Source: Natronospira bacteriovora (lineage in GTDB: Bacteria > Pseudomonadota > Gammaproteobacteria > Natronospirales > Natronospiraceae). Taken from it: a stretch of DNA of 64,000 nucleotides. The stretch is taken from contig NZ_JAVDDT010000005.1 of assembly GCF_030848495.1 (NCBI RefSeq), positions 1-64,000 on the forward strand, written 5' to 3'. Below, in pieces: positions 43,174 to 52,728 of this stretch (within the stretch, counting starts at the first letter, position 1; the number at the start of each line of letters is the position of its first letter). A model generated the notes under the pieces. It was not told the origin of the DNA, did not search any database, and saw only the letters and a program-made list of their open reading frames with translations. Made by a program: the position numbers and the translations under genes.

Positions 43174-44234
43174 GAATTCTCCGCATCGAAACCTGGCGCG
43201 AAGACATTCCCTTGAGCCGCCCCTATGAGATCGCCTTTCGCCGCACCGAGGCCGTCGGCAACTGTTTCGTCCGCATCATCCCAAGTTCCGGCAGCCCGGG
43301 CCTGGGTTGCGCGGCACCGGAGCATCATGTCACCGGCGAAACACTGGATGACTGCGAAGCGGCACTTGATCCGGGCAGTCTCGACTGGTTGATCAACCAG
43401 GACGTACGTGAGCTGCCGCGGCTGCTGCGCCAGCTGGACGGGCACCTGCCCGACACGCCGGCTGCCCGCGCCGCCCTGGACATGGCCCTGCATGATGTCC
43501 TGTCACGACAGCTGGATATCCCGCTGGCGGCCATGCTGGGGCAATGCCATGAATCGCTGCCCACCTCGATCACCATCGGCATCATGGGCATCGAGGAAAC
43601 CCTGGAAGAAGCCGCCGAATACATCGGGCGCGGCTTCCGGCATCTGAAGGTCAAGACCGGCCAGCGAGTGGAAGAAGACGTTGAACGCATCCGCCGTTTG
43701 CGCGCCCGCTTCGGCCAGGACATTGCGCTTCGCGTGGACCCCAATCAGGGCTATGGCGTGCCGGACCTGAAACGCTTCATGGAGGCAGTCAGCGACTGTG
43801 GCGTGGAGTTCGTGGAACAGCCCCTGGCCAGCGACTACGACATGCGCCTGCTCAGCCCGGGCCTTAGGGATCAGCTGGCCGCCGACGAAAGCCTTCTGTC
43901 ACCCCTGGATGCCCTCAGGCTCGCGGCGCCACCCCGGGCCTGCGGCATATTCAACATCAAACTGATGAAATGTGGCGGCATTCATGCCGCACGACGGATC
44001 GCCGACATCGCTGACCTGACGGACATCCACCTCATGTGGGGCTGCATGGATGAATCCCGCATCAGCATTGCCGCCGCCCTGCATGCCGCCCTGGCCAGCC
44101 CGGCCACGCGTTATCTGGATCTGGACGGCCACCTGGATCTGGGCCGTGATCCGGCCAGCGGTGGTTTTACTCTGGAGAACGGCGTCATGCGACTGGATAC
44201 CGGGGCCGGCCTGGGGGTCACCCTCAGCGAATGA
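43170..44234 (+). CDS. dgcA: Enolase-superfamily racemase, DgcA-type (N-acetyl-D-Glu racemase / dipeptide epimerase fold)
   Basis: 354 residues. Lid domain 1-120, then a barrel with the KxK motif LKVKTG, metal ligands Asp in RVDPNQGYG, Glu in FVEQPLA and Asp in AADESL, and the second base Lys in NIKLMKCGG. This catalytic set is shared by dipeptide epimerases and DgcA. Coupling to dgcN makes the N-acetyl-D-glutamate racemase role more likely than L-Ala-D/L-Glu epimerase. Confidence 0.85.
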   Translation: MRILRIETWREDIPLSRPYEIAFRRTEAVGNCFVRIIPSSGSPGLGCAAPEHHVTGETLDDCEAALDPGSLDWLINQDVRELPRLLRQLDGHLPDTPAARAALDMALHDVLSRQLDIPLAAMLGQCHESLPTSITIGIMGIEETLEEAAEYIGRGFRHLKVKTGQRVEEDVERIRRLRARFGQDIALRVDPNQGYGVPDLKRFMEAVSDCGVEFVEQPLASDYDMRLLSPGLRDQLAADESLLSPLDALRLAAPPRACGIFNIKLMKCGGIHAARRIADIADLTDIHLMWGCMDESRISIAAALHAALASPATRYLDLDGHLDLGRDPASGGFTLENGVMRLDTGAGLGVTLSE

Positions 44235-44251
44235 CGGCAGGAGGTGGGGGT

Positions 44252-44276
44252 TGAGTGCTGAGTGCTGAGTGCTGAG
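44252..44276 (+). repeat. Short TGAGTGC array (solo arm)
   Basis: About 3.6 copies of the same 7-mer as element A, 17 bp after the dgcA stop, with no matching inverted arm nearby. It is followed by GAGGGGCCGTGCC, a 13-mer also present in the core of the 4426-4695 palindrome, and an 18-bp perfect palindrome AGCCTCTGATCAGAGGCT at 44323-44340. Confidence 0.8.
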
Positions 44277-44472
44277 GGGCCGTGCCTTCGTGGCGGCAAG
44301 GGTGATCGGGCTTTACCTGGCGAGCCTCTGATCAGAGGCTTCAAAGAAGGAGGATCCACCAGCGGGCATTGCTGCTAAGCTTGTTAAGGGTCTGCCGATT
44401 CGTTCATCGCCTCGGTCAGCGCCCTTGATATCGGAACCAGGGGACAGGGAGGCCCCATGCAGGAGCCTGTCC

Positions 44473-46809
44473 ATGCCCTACCGCAACGGCCTGATCGCTG
44501 TCGCCCTTCTCGCCCTGCTGTGTTCCCATTCCCTCCCGACCCGGGCCCAGTCCGGCACCGAAGTCCGCATCAATGTGCTGCTGGAGCAGTCACGGGAAGT
44601 CCTTGACGGCCAACCCGGCCTGGCTGCCGACAATGCGCGACAGGCGCTCTTGCTGGCGCGTGAGCATCAGCGCCGCCTCGACACGGGCCGTGCCCTTTAC
44701 CGTCTGGGCCGTGCGCTACAGGCCCAGGGGGAACTGGCTGATGCCCTGCTCCATTTCCGGGAGGCCGAGGAATTCATCGACGCAAACCAGGAGTCAGACT
44801 GGCAGGCACGTCTGCTGGTCGGCAAGGGAGCGGTGCTCACCGAGCTGGGTGACTACCAGCAGGCCCTGGCTTACCAGCTGGATGCCCTTCGCCTCTATCG
44901 TGACCTGGCCGCACCGCAGGAAGTGGTCGAGGTACTGAACAACATGGGAGCGCTTCACTTTCGCCTTGGCGACCTGGATGCGAGTCTGACCCACTTCCAA
45001 CAGGCGCGGGCGGAAGCGGAATCTGCCCGCCTCGAGGCGGGGCTTGCCAGCGCCATCAACAACATTGGCGTCATTCATCGGAATCGCCAGCAACTTGACG
45101 AAGCAGAAGCTCACTACCTGGCAAGCCTGGCCATTCGTGAACGCATCGACGAGCGAAGCGGTATCTCCGCCTCCCTCAACAATCTGGCGATCATCGCCTA
45201 TGATCGGGGCGATCTTGACACCTCGCAGGACTATCACGAACGCGCACTGGCCATGAATCGAAACATCGGTGACCGCTACGCCATTGCCCGATCACTGCAT
45301 AACCTCGGCCAGATCATGGTTGCCCGCGGTGACCTTGAGGCTGCGGAACCCTTCTTCCTGGACAGTATCGAGATCAATCGCGAGATTGGCGCTCGCAACC
45401 ACCTGATGGGAACCTACGAACAGATCGCGGACCTCTACCACGACATGGACAGGCCCGATGATGCCTTTGCCTTTCTCAGGCGCTACATCACGCTTCGTGA
45501 AGAGCTGCATAACGAAAACAGCCGTCGCCAGATCGGCGAGCTCCGAGCCCTGTTCGAAGTTGAGCAGAGAGAGCAGGAAATCAAGCTCCTCCAGGAACGT
45601 CAACGCACCGGCACCATTCTTCGAAACGGCCTGATCGTCGGCACCTTCGGCCTGCTCCTCATCATTGCCCTGCTCTTCAACCGTTACCGCCTCAAAAGTC
45701 GAAGCAGCCGATTGATTGAGGCCCGGAACCGGGAGCTTGAATCCCTGGACCGAATCGTGGCCACGCTTAATACAGAGAATGATTTTTCCCACATGCTCAG
45801 CCGAGTACTTGAAGAGGCGCTGAGTTTCTTCCGGGATGCCGATCGCGGGGTTTTCCTTGTCAAGGAAGGCGAGATGGATCGCTACCGTGTTGCTGTCTAT
45901 CAAGGCTATCGTTACGCGGCCATCGGAAACATCACCATGGAGGGCGAGACGGCAAGACGGCGCTACACCGACGGTGGCCTCCCTCTCGTTCATGGCGTGC
46001 GCCGTTTCCAGAATCTGCCACCACTGAAAGGTCACGAAGCACTCAAGGAATCGGATCCACAGAAGGCAATGGTGGTGATGGACATCGCACTGGACGGTGA
46101 AGCGGATGGCTTTCTCATTCTTCAAAGTACTCGTAATCATAGCGCCTTTGGGCAGGCCGATGCCGAGCGCTTTCAGCGTTTCCGGCGGCACGCGATTTCG
46201 GCGTTCCGAAACGCACGACAGATGACGGCACTGGAGCGAGAGAACGAACGGGCGGAGAATGCGCTGAAGCGGATGACAGCCGCTCAGGAGGAACTGCGAC
46301 GCCTGGCCCGCACCGACACCCTCACGACACTACCCAATCGACGGGCCGCCGAGGAGTGGATGAAGCAGGAAGCCCATCGGGTCAGGCGGCATCAGCGCCC
46401 ACTGACGGTTGCCCTTGCGGATATCGATCACTTCAAACGCATCAATGATGAACTGGGCCACGATGCCGGGGATGAGGTGCTCAAGGCCGTCGCGGAAAAA
46501 CTGTCAAGACGAGTGAGAAACGAGGATCTGGTCGCACGATGGGGCGGAGAAGAGTTTCTACTTCTGCTTCCGGAAACGGATCTGGCCGGTGGAGAGAGCC
46601 TGGCGAATAACCTGCGCACGCTTGTTACCGACAGCCCGCTCATGCATGAAGGCAAGCCCATATCCATCAGCGTGACATTCGGCCTGGCTCTGTTTTCACC
46701 GGGGGAATCACTGCATGACACGCTCAAGCGGGCGGATGCTGCCCTTTACCAAGGCAAGGCAATGGGAAGAAACAGGGTCATCACGGAAGTGGAACTGGCG
46801 GATGATTGA
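44473..46809 (+). CDS. Exported TPR sensor with transmembrane helix, GAF-like domain and GGDEF diguanylate cyclase
   Basis: 778 residues. ATG 44473 (AGGAG 7 bp before) begins a signal peptide (GLIAVALLALLCSHSLP). About seven TPR-like repeats (YRLGRALQAQGELADALLHF, NNLAIIAYDRGDLDTS) follow in the periplasm, then one transmembrane helix (GLIVGTFGLLLIIALLF, about 395), a cytoplasmic GAF-like domain, a coiled coil, and a GGDEF domain with RWGGEEF (intact active loop), DIDHFKRINDELGHDAGDE and no obvious RxxD inhibitory site mutation. It should synthesise c-di-GMP in response to a periplasmic cue. Confidence 0.9.
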   Translation: MPYRNGLIAVALLALLCSHSLPTRAQSGTEVRINVLLEQSREVLDGQPGLAADNARQALLLAREHQRRLDTGRALYRLGRALQAQGELADALLHFREAEEFIDANQESDWQARLLVGKGAVLTELGDYQQALAYQLDALRLYRDLAAPQEVVEVLNNMGALHFRLGDLDASLTHFQQARAEAESARLEAGLASAINNIGVIHRNRQQLDEAEAHYLASLAIRERIDERSGISASLNNLAIIAYDRGDLDTSQDYHERALAMNRNIGDRYAIARSLHNLGQIMVARGDLEAAEPFFLDSIEINREIGARNHLMGTYEQIADLYHDMDRPDDAFAFLRRYITLREELHNENSRRQIGELRALFEVEQREQEIKLLQERQRTGTILRNGLIVGTFGLLLIIALLFNRYRLKSRSSRLIEARNRELESLDRIVATLNTENDFSHMLSRVLEEALSFFRDADRGVFLVKEGEMDRYRVAVYQGYRYAAIGNITMEGETARRRYTDGGLPLVHGVRRFQNLPPLKGHEALKESDPQKAMVVMDIALDGEADGFLILQSTRNHSAFGQADAERFQRFRRHAISAFRNARQMTALERENERAENALKRMTAAQEELRRLARTDTLTTLPNRRAAEEWMKQEAHRVRRHQRPLTVALADIDHFKRINDELGHDAGDEVLKAVAEKLSRRVRNEDLVARWGGEEFLLLLPETDLAGGESLANNLRTLVTDSPLMHEGKPISISVTFGLALFSPGESLHDTLKRADAALYQGKAMGRNRVITEVELADD

Positions 46810-46835
46810 TCTTGGGAACGGAACGAATCCAATGC

Positions 46836-47864
46836 TCAGCCCTGCGCGGCCACCGGCTCGGACAACCAGCCTCCGCTACCGCTTGCACGAACCTGTTCAA
46901 GCCGTTTCATCGCGATTTCACTGAGCTGTTCCACACTGCTCACGGCGCCAGGCTTCAGCATGGCCATTCCGATACTCAGGGACAGCTCGATGGGCCGCCC
47001 CTGCCAGACCGGTGTCAGTGACCGCACCTGCGCACACAGCTCCTCGGCCAACGCTTCGCTGCCGGCCTCATCCCGTTCATGCAGCAGGAGAAACTCCCCG
47101 CTGTCACAACGCCCGAGCAGTTCCATTTCCGAAACGGATTCCCGCAACACGGTGACCACGGTGGACACCATGGCATCACGGGCGGAACTGCCAAAGTGGC
47201 GAGTCAACGCCGGCAGATCATCCAGATCGATGATGAGCAGACCCAGTCGACGGCCTTCCGCTTTTGCCCGCTCCAGCTCCCTTCCCATCATCTCCAGGAA
47301 GATGGTACGGGTATAACAGCCGGTGACTTCATCGCGCAGGGCACGGCGCCTCAGACTGTCACGCAGCTGATCCAGCTCTTCACGCTTCCTGCTCAGCCGG
47401 TGTTCAAGCTCGCGATTGTCCTGGCGCAGAACCTGCTCCGCACGACGCAGCCGGGTAATGGCCCGTGAGATTCCCAGCAGATGACTGATATGGCCGTCCC
47501 TATCACGCAAGGGCATGAGGATGGTTTCGAACACTTCACCTTCGGAAAGCGGAGAGCGGCTGGGTTCTTCGTACTCGATGGGTGCTCCGACGAGCAGGCA
47601 TTCCCGATAACGAGCGACAATTTCCGCTGCCATTTCCGGCCCGTGAATGGCCTCGATGGTCTTTCCCTCAATGGCCGCACGGGGCATGCCGAAGCGTTCC
47701 CGCAGCACCGGGTTGACGGCTTCGACAATGAAGCTGCCGCTGGATTCGACCCGGATCAGGAAGAGATTATCGGGGTAGACATCCCACAAGGCCTCGAGAA
47801 CACCGGGGCGACCTGGCCCCCGATGCTGAAGCATGCCCGTGGAGTTGTCGAGCGACTCTGTCAT
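46836..47864 (-). CDS. PAS-GGDEF protein with degenerate active loop
   Basis: 342 residues: a PAS domain (about 25-140), coiled coil (RLRRAEQVLRQDNRELEHRL), then a GGDEF domain (about 175-335). The catalytic loop reads CDSGEF instead of GGDEF/GGEEF, and the substrate DxDxFKxxND motif is altered to DLDDLPALTRHFG, so cyclase activity is unlikely; it may bind GTP or act as a regulator. It is convergent with the active GGDEF gene, only 26 bp apart. Confidence 0.88.
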   Translation of the reverse strand: MTESLDNSTGMLQHRGPGRPGVLEALWDVYPDNLFLIRVESSGSFIVEAVNPVLRERFGMPRAAIEGKTIEAIHGPEMAAEIVARYRECLLVGAPIEYEEPSRSPLSEGEVFETILMPLRDRDGHISHLLGISRAITRLRRAEQVLRQDNRELEHRLSRKREELDQLRDSLRRRALRDEVTGCYTRTIFLEMMGRELERAKAEGRRLGLLIIDLDDLPALTRHFGSSARDAMVSTVVTVLRESVSEMELLGRCDSGEFLLLHERDEAGSEALAEELCAQVRSLTPVWQGRPIELSLSIGMAMLKPGAVSSVEQLSEIAMKRLEQVRASGSGGWLSEPVAAQG

Positions 47865-47986
47865 GACGGTATTCCTTCCCTGAACGCAAGCCCCAAATCG
47901 ACGCGCAATCTCCTTGCGCCGCCTCCCCTAAGAAGCATTCTACTCGGCAAAGCATGATGCCGCCACCAGCACTGGCAGAATACGGC

Positions 47987-48448
47987 TCAATGCTGTAGCC
48001 GGATGCGCCCTTCCTGGCGATAGGGGCGCGCCCGCGCCCAGGAGAAATCCGGCAACACTTCCCCTTCCATGCGGTAAGGCAGGTCTTCGCTCGGCTGGCG
48101 CAGCCATTCCAACAGCCCCTGGCCGGTCGCCATCAGATCCGTTTCCACACTCAGATTCACTGTCTGGCTTGCCCCCGCCGCCAGCGAGAGGCCCTCGTCG
48201 AAGCGCCCCCGGGTGAGGGGCACATCCGCTAGGGTCATGTGGTAGGTGATGCTGGCGATGGGCAGGCGGAAGGCATTCGGGTTATGGACTTCCAGCGTCA
48301 CGCGGAATCGCTGTCGACTCAGGGACAGTGATTCCAGCGCAATGGCATCAAGCCGCACTTGAGGTGGCTCCAGTTCCCGTTGCAGGTGGGTGCAGGAGAA
48401 CAGCATGGGCAGACACAGGCACAGCAATACCGGAACCACCCTATTCAT
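47987..48448 (-). CDS. LEA type 2 (WHy-domain) lipoprotein
   Basis: 153 residues from ATG 48448, lipobox LFSC. The mature part has the LEA2 pattern: LESLSLSRQRFRVTLEVHNPNAF and the conserved NP dipeptide, then IASITYHMTLADVPLTRG and a G-rich SLAAG turn. These envelope proteins are implicated in desiccation or osmotic tolerance; the function here is not known. It overlaps the Lon-like gene by 8 bp. Confidence 0.85.
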   Translation of the reverse strand: MNRVVPVLLCLCLPMLFSCTHLQRELEPPQVRLDAIALESLSLSRQRFRVTLEVHNPNAFRLPIASITYHMTLADVPLTRGRFDEGLSLAAGASQTVNLSVETDLMATGQGLLEWLRQPSEDLPYRMEGEVLPDFSWARARPYRQEGRIRLQH

Positions 48449-50834
48449 CGTCACCGCCCTCCTCTTCCTGTTTGATCCTGGCAAAACGTACCAGTTTCTC
48501 CTCGATCATGGCATTGAGCGATTTCGCGGGATAGCTGCCGTCACGACGGCGTCGACCGGCGTTCCTGCCGGTCAGAAGGGACATGGCCTCGTCCACATCT
48601 GCGACGGCGTAGACATTGAACAGCCCCCGGGAAACAGCGTCGCGAACCTGGTGATCCAGCATCAGATCACCCAGGTTCGATCGGGGGATGATGACACCAT
48701 GGGAACCATCCAGGCCACGCTGCTGACAGACCTTGAAGAAACCCTCGATCTTCTCGTTCACACCACCAATGGCCTGGATCTGTCCCTTCTGGTTGACCGA
48801 ACCGGTCACCGCCAGGGCCTGGCGAATACCCACCCCGGCCAGATCGGAAAGCAGTGCACACAATTCGGCCAGGGAGGCGGAATCCCCGTCGATCTCGCTG
48901 TAACCCTGCTCGAAGACCAGACTCGCATTCACCGACAGATTGTGCTCCGGCGCGTAATGCGCGCCGAGAAAGCCGGACAGAATCAACACCCCCTTGGAAT
49001 GCAGCGGGCCGCCCAGCTCCACTTCCCGTTCGATATCGACCACGGAGCCGGAACCAAGACGGGTCGCCGCCGTGATGCGAACGGGGCGGCCGAAATGATG
49101 ACTGCCAAGCTGCATGACGGTCAGCCCGTTGATCTGGCCCGGAACCTTGCCGCTGGTATCCAGCAGTACTGTCTGGCGGGCAATCTCGCGATCCATCCGC
49201 TCTTCCACCCGCCGGGCGCGATACTCCTGTTGATCGATGGCCTTCTGGATGTCCTCCACACGAATACGCTCGGCCGCGTCCATCCTGGCCCAGTGATCGG
49301 CTTCCCGCAGCAGGTCGGCGATACTGCCGGCATGGGCGGACATGCGCTCCCTGTCTTCCGCCAGACGACTGCCATGCTCGATAACGCGCGCCACCGCTTC
49401 CGGCCCCAGGGCGAGCAGCGACTCCCGCTGCACGATGGAGGCCACCAGACGTGCATGCCCCATGTCATTGTCACGGCCGCGGGGCAGATCATCCTCGAAA
49501 TCGGCTTGTACCTTGAACAGCTCACCGAATTCCGGGTCATGCTCGGCCAGCAGATAGTAGGTATGACGATCGCCCAGCAGCAGCACCTTGATATCCAGGG
49601 GCATGGGCTGGGGCTCCAGGGACACGGTACTCACCGAGGAGTACATCTGTTCCAGGGACTCAATGCGTACCTGCCGGGCGTAGAGAGCGCGCTTGAGGCT
49701 GTCCCAGGCGAAGGGATGGCTCAGTACCTTTTCCGCTTCGAGGATGAGATAACCGCCATTGGCCCGATGCAGGGCACCGGGGCGAATCAGCGAGTAGTCG
49801 GTCACCAGGGCACCATGGCGCACCTTGTGTTCCACGCGCCCGATCAGGTGCTGATGGGTGGGGAAATCATGATAGACCACCGGCGCCCCGTCCTGATCGC
49901 TGTTGTCCACCAGAACCAGCAGGCCGTAACGGGTGAACAAATGCTCGAATGCCGCCCTGACTTCGGGTTCGTCCTCCTCGGCCAGGCGCGCAATGATCCC
50001 GTGGTTCACGACCAGGTCGCTGCCGATGGCACGGATATGGTCATGCAGCTCGGCATGATCCGGGTAGCTGCGCTCCACGTCTTCGAGAAAGGCCTCGCTG
50101 GCCTCGCGTATGGTCGCCTCATTGAGTTCCCGGACGCGTTCCTGCATTTCCGTTCGCCATTTTGGAAATTGCCCGGCGACGGTCTGCAATTGCTCCTGCA
50201 GGGCTTCGATGCGTGATTCGAAACGTTCCCGCTCCGCCTTGGGCAGACTGTGGAACTGCTCCGGCTCCATCACCTCACCCTTGCTGCGGGGGGCAAAGGA
50301 CATTTCCGAGGCGGTCTGAATCAGGGCGATATCGTATTCTTCCGCCTCATCCTCGATTTCCTTGACCGCCTCCTGCTGGCGTTTCTGGAAATCCTGTTTG
50401 ATGGCCTGCAGGCGGTTCTGATAATCCTCGCTTTCAAAGGAGGCCGGCAGCACGGTCTTGAGCCGATCCAGCAGCTTGTCCATGTCGCGCCGGCAGGCCT
50501 GGCCCTGACCGGATTCGAAACGCAACAGGCGTGGCCGGTTTTCATCCTCGAAGTTGTGCACGTGACACCAGTCCGGTGGCGTGGCAGCGGCCGCGGCCTG
50601 CTCGGCCAGAAATTTCCGTACCACCGTCTTCTTGCCCACGCCATTGGGCCCGAGAACGAAGATGTTGTATCCACGGCTGCGCATGCCCGCGCCGAAGGAC
50701 AGGGCATCCAGGGCCCGCTGCTGACCGATGACGCCTTCCGGGTTGTCCAGTTCGTCCGTGCTGTGAAAATCGAGATTGGCCGGATCACAGACCTGATACA
50801 ACTGCTCGACAGCGAGGGCTTTCGGTGCTGGCAT
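48441..50834 (-). CDS. Lon-like AAA+ protease (AAA_32 / Lon S16 domain)
   Basis: 797 residues from ATG 50834 (GGGGAG at good spacing). N-terminal AAA with VLGPNGVGKKT (Walker A), a helical coiled-coil region, a second ATPase-like half containing HRANGGYLILEAEKVL, and a C-terminal S16 protease domain with the catalytic Ser in GDSASLAELCA and Lys in NEKIEGFFKV. This is the atypical Lon family distinct from LonA. It overlaps the LEA2 gene, so the two share a transcript. Confidence 0.9.
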   Translation of the reverse strand: MPAPKALAVEQLYQVCDPANLDFHSTDELDNPEGVIGQQRALDALSFGAGMRSRGYNIFVLGPNGVGKKTVVRKFLAEQAAAAATPPDWCHVHNFEDENRPRLLRFESGQGQACRRDMDKLLDRLKTVLPASFESEDYQNRLQAIKQDFQKRQQEAVKEIEDEAEEYDIALIQTASEMSFAPRSKGEVMEPEQFHSLPKAERERFESRIEALQEQLQTVAGQFPKWRTEMQERVRELNEATIREASEAFLEDVERSYPDHAELHDHIRAIGSDLVVNHGIIARLAEEDEPEVRAAFEHLFTRYGLLVLVDNSDQDGAPVVYHDFPTHQHLIGRVEHKVRHGALVTDYSLIRPGALHRANGGYLILEAEKVLSHPFAWDSLKRALYARQVRIESLEQMYSSVSTVSLEPQPMPLDIKVLLLGDRHTYYLLAEHDPEFGELFKVQADFEDDLPRGRDNDMGHARLVASIVQRESLLALGPEAVARVIEHGSRLAEDRERMSAHAGSIADLLREADHWARMDAAERIRVEDIQKAIDQQEYRARRVEERMDREIARQTVLLDTSGKVPGQINGLTVMQLGSHHFGRPVRITAATRLGSGSVVDIEREVELGGPLHSKGVLILSGFLGAHYAPEHNLSVNASLVFEQGYSEIDGDSASLAELCALLSDLAGVGIRQALAVTGSVNQKGQIQAIGGVNEKIEGFFKVCQQRGLDGSHGVIIPRSNLGDLMLDHQVRDAVSRGLFNVYAVADVDEAMSLLTGRNAGRRRRDGSYPAKSLNAMIEEKLVRFARIKQEEEGGDDE

Positions 50835-50971
50835 GAATACTCCCCATTTGGTGTTTGAATGTCTGACAGGCGCGTGATTCTGCGCCATTTCGGAGAAGAT
50901 AGCACTCCCCGGCTGTGTCACGGCCCAGGCCCAGGAGGCCGATCGCTTGGCCACGGCACCACGGCCTGGCA

Positions 50972-50977
50972 TACAAT
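50972..50977 (+). promoter_or_regulatory. Possible -10 box giving a near-leaderless transcript
   Basis: TACAAT ends only 6 bp before the ATG at 50984, so a transcript from it would start at or within a few bases of the start codon. A possible -35 (TTGGCC at 50947, spacing 19) is weak, and no Shine-Dalgarno sequence is obvious. Confidence 0.3.
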
Positions 50978-50983
50978 CCCGTC

Positions 50984-52081
50984 ATGAACAGCCAAACCGA
51001 GTTTGTGGACTGCCTGATCGTGGGCCAGGGTCTTGCCGGCAGCCTGCTGGCCTGGGAGCTGATTCGCCGCCAACGGCGGGTCGTGATCGCCGACCCCGGT
51101 GGCAATGACGCTGACCCGGGTGCTTCCTGGGTCTCCGGCGGGGTCATCAACCCCATGAGTGGCCGGCGCTTCACCAAGCCGGCCGACCTTGAGCCGCTGC
51201 TGAGCAGCGCCATCGATCTCTATGGCGAAATCGAAGAAGCCTTTCGATTGATCCTGTTCCAGGAGACGCCAATCTGGCGAATCTTCAATGATGATCTGGA
51301 GGCCGCCCAGCTCGCCAAGCGGGCGGAGGATCCCGCCTATCAACCCTATATCGGCGAACGGAGGCCGCCGGGCAAACTGGGCCACGGCCTGGCTGACCCG
51401 CGGGGCAGTGTCTGCATCCGGGGGGCTCGGGTGGATCTGCCGAAACTGCTTGGCCGCCTGCGACAGTTCTATCGCGATACCGCCCGTCTGATCGAGCAGC
51501 GCCTGGAAGCGGAGGATTTGCAGATCCGGGACGGCCTCGTGCATTGGCGCCACCTGCGAGCCCGCCAGGTGGTCTTCTGTGAGGGGCACCGGGTCGGACA
51601 GAACCCCTGGTTTCACTGGGCCCCCGTGCGACCGTCCAAGGGGGAAGTGCTGACGGTGGGCGTACGCCGCCCCCTGCCCGAGGGCATCATCAGTGCCGGC
51701 AAGGGACTGATCCCCCTGGGGGAAGGTCGTTATCGACTCGGGGCCACCTACCAGCGTGATCACACTGACACCACGCCCACCGAGGCCGCACGCCGTGAAC
51801 TGCTGGAGGGCTTCCGCAACCTCTTTCTCGATCCGCCGGCGGTGACGGTCCTGGAGCATCTGGCCGGCATCCGCCCGGGCAAGACCGACCATCACCCGGT
51901 GCTCGGCCGCCATCCCGACCACCCCCAGCTGGCCATCTTAAACGGCCTTGGCTCAAAGGGCGCCATCCTGGCCCCCCACTATGCCCGGCTGCTTGCCGAC
52001 CACATGGAAAAGGGCTCGCCCATCCCGCAACCGGCCGACGCCCGTTACTGGCATGAACGCCGGAACAGTGCCTCTGGCTGA
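50984..52081 (+). CDS. FAD-dependent amine oxidase (DAO family), MnmC-oxidase-like
   Basis: 365 residues from ATG 50984. A dinucleotide-binding LIVGQGLAGSLLAWELIRR and a DAO-fold C-terminus (GIRPGKTDHHPVLGRHPDHP, NGLGSKGAILAPHYA). The text SGGVINPMSGRRFTKP is typical of a subgroup of DAO proteins often close to methyltransferase genes. It lies 23 bp upstream of a YtqB/MnmM-like methyltransferase, which together recall the two halves of MnmC. Glycine-oxidase-like activity is an alternative. Confidence 0.78.
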   Translation: MNSQTEFVDCLIVGQGLAGSLLAWELIRRQRRVVIADPGGNDADPGASWVSGGVINPMSGRRFTKPADLEPLLSSAIDLYGEIEEAFRLILFQETPIWRIFNDDLEAAQLAKRAEDPAYQPYIGERRPPGKLGHGLADPRGSVCIRGARVDLPKLLGRLRQFYRDTARLIEQRLEAEDLQIRDGLVHWRHLRARQVVFCEGHRVGQNPWFHWAPVRPSKGEVLTVGVRRPLPEGIISAGKGLIPLGEGRYRLGATYQRDHTDTTPTEAARRELLEGFRNLFLDPPAVTVLEHLAGIRPGKTDHHPVLGRHPDHPQLAILNGLGSKGAILAPHYARLLADHMEKGSPIPQPADARYWHERRNSASG

Positions 52082-52104
52082 AGGCCGCCCACGGGGAGTG
52101 GATC

Positions 52105-52665
52105 ATGCGCAAATCGCTGACAGCCATCGCCCACGAGCTGATCCGGGATCGCCTCCAGGCCGGTGACATGGCGGTGGATGCCACCGTGGGTAATGGCCAC
52201 GACTGCTGCTTTCTGGCCCGGCAGGTCGCCCCGGGTGGCCGCGTCCTGGGTCTCGACATCCAGGAATCCGCCATCCGGGTGGCCCGGACACGACTGGAGG
52301 GTGCCGGTCTGATGGATTCGGTGGATCTGCTTCAGTGCGGACATGAGGCCCTGGATCAGGTACTACCGGCGGGCATGCGCCAGGGGCTGGCCGTGGTGAT
52401 GTTCAATCTCGGCTATCTGCCCGGTGGGCGGCATGACATCGTTACGCGCCCGGAAACCACCCTAAAAGCCCTCCAGGCCAGCCTGGCTCACTTGCGCGAG
52501 GACGGGCTGATCAGCCTGATGATCTATCGTGGCCATCCGGGTGGCGGCGATGAATACCAGGCCATTCTCGACTGGCTCAGGCGGGAGGACATCGGCCACC
52601 GCTTTCCGGTGCCCGGCGCGGACAAACCCCATGCCCCGCGCTTGCTGCATCTCTTCCGCCAATAG
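52105..52665 (+). CDS. Class I SAM methyltransferase, YtqB/MnmM-like (PF06962)
   Basis: 186 residues. AVDATVGNGHDCCFLARQV is the SAM loop, VLGLDIQESAI the acidic strand, and VMFNLGYLPGGRHDIVTRPETT the catalytic motif shared with YtqB, reported as MnmM, the tRNA 5-aminomethyl-2-thiouridine methyltransferase. The linkage to a FAD oxidase supports a tRNA wobble-uridine role. Confidence 0.82.
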   Translation: MRKSLTAIAHELIRDRLQAGDMAVDATVGNGHDCCFLARQVAPGGRVLGLDIQESAIRVARTRLEGAGLMDSVDLLQCGHEALDQVLPAGMRQGLAVVMFNLGYLPGGRHDIVTRPETTLKALQASLAHLREDGLISLMIYRGHPGGGDEYQAILDWLRREDIGHRFPVPGADKPHAPRLLHLFRQ

Positions 52666-52728
52666 AAGTGGTCTCGCTGATCGCCGACATCGTTGCCGAG
52701 CACAGCCGGGCCATCGTTCGAGGCGTGC

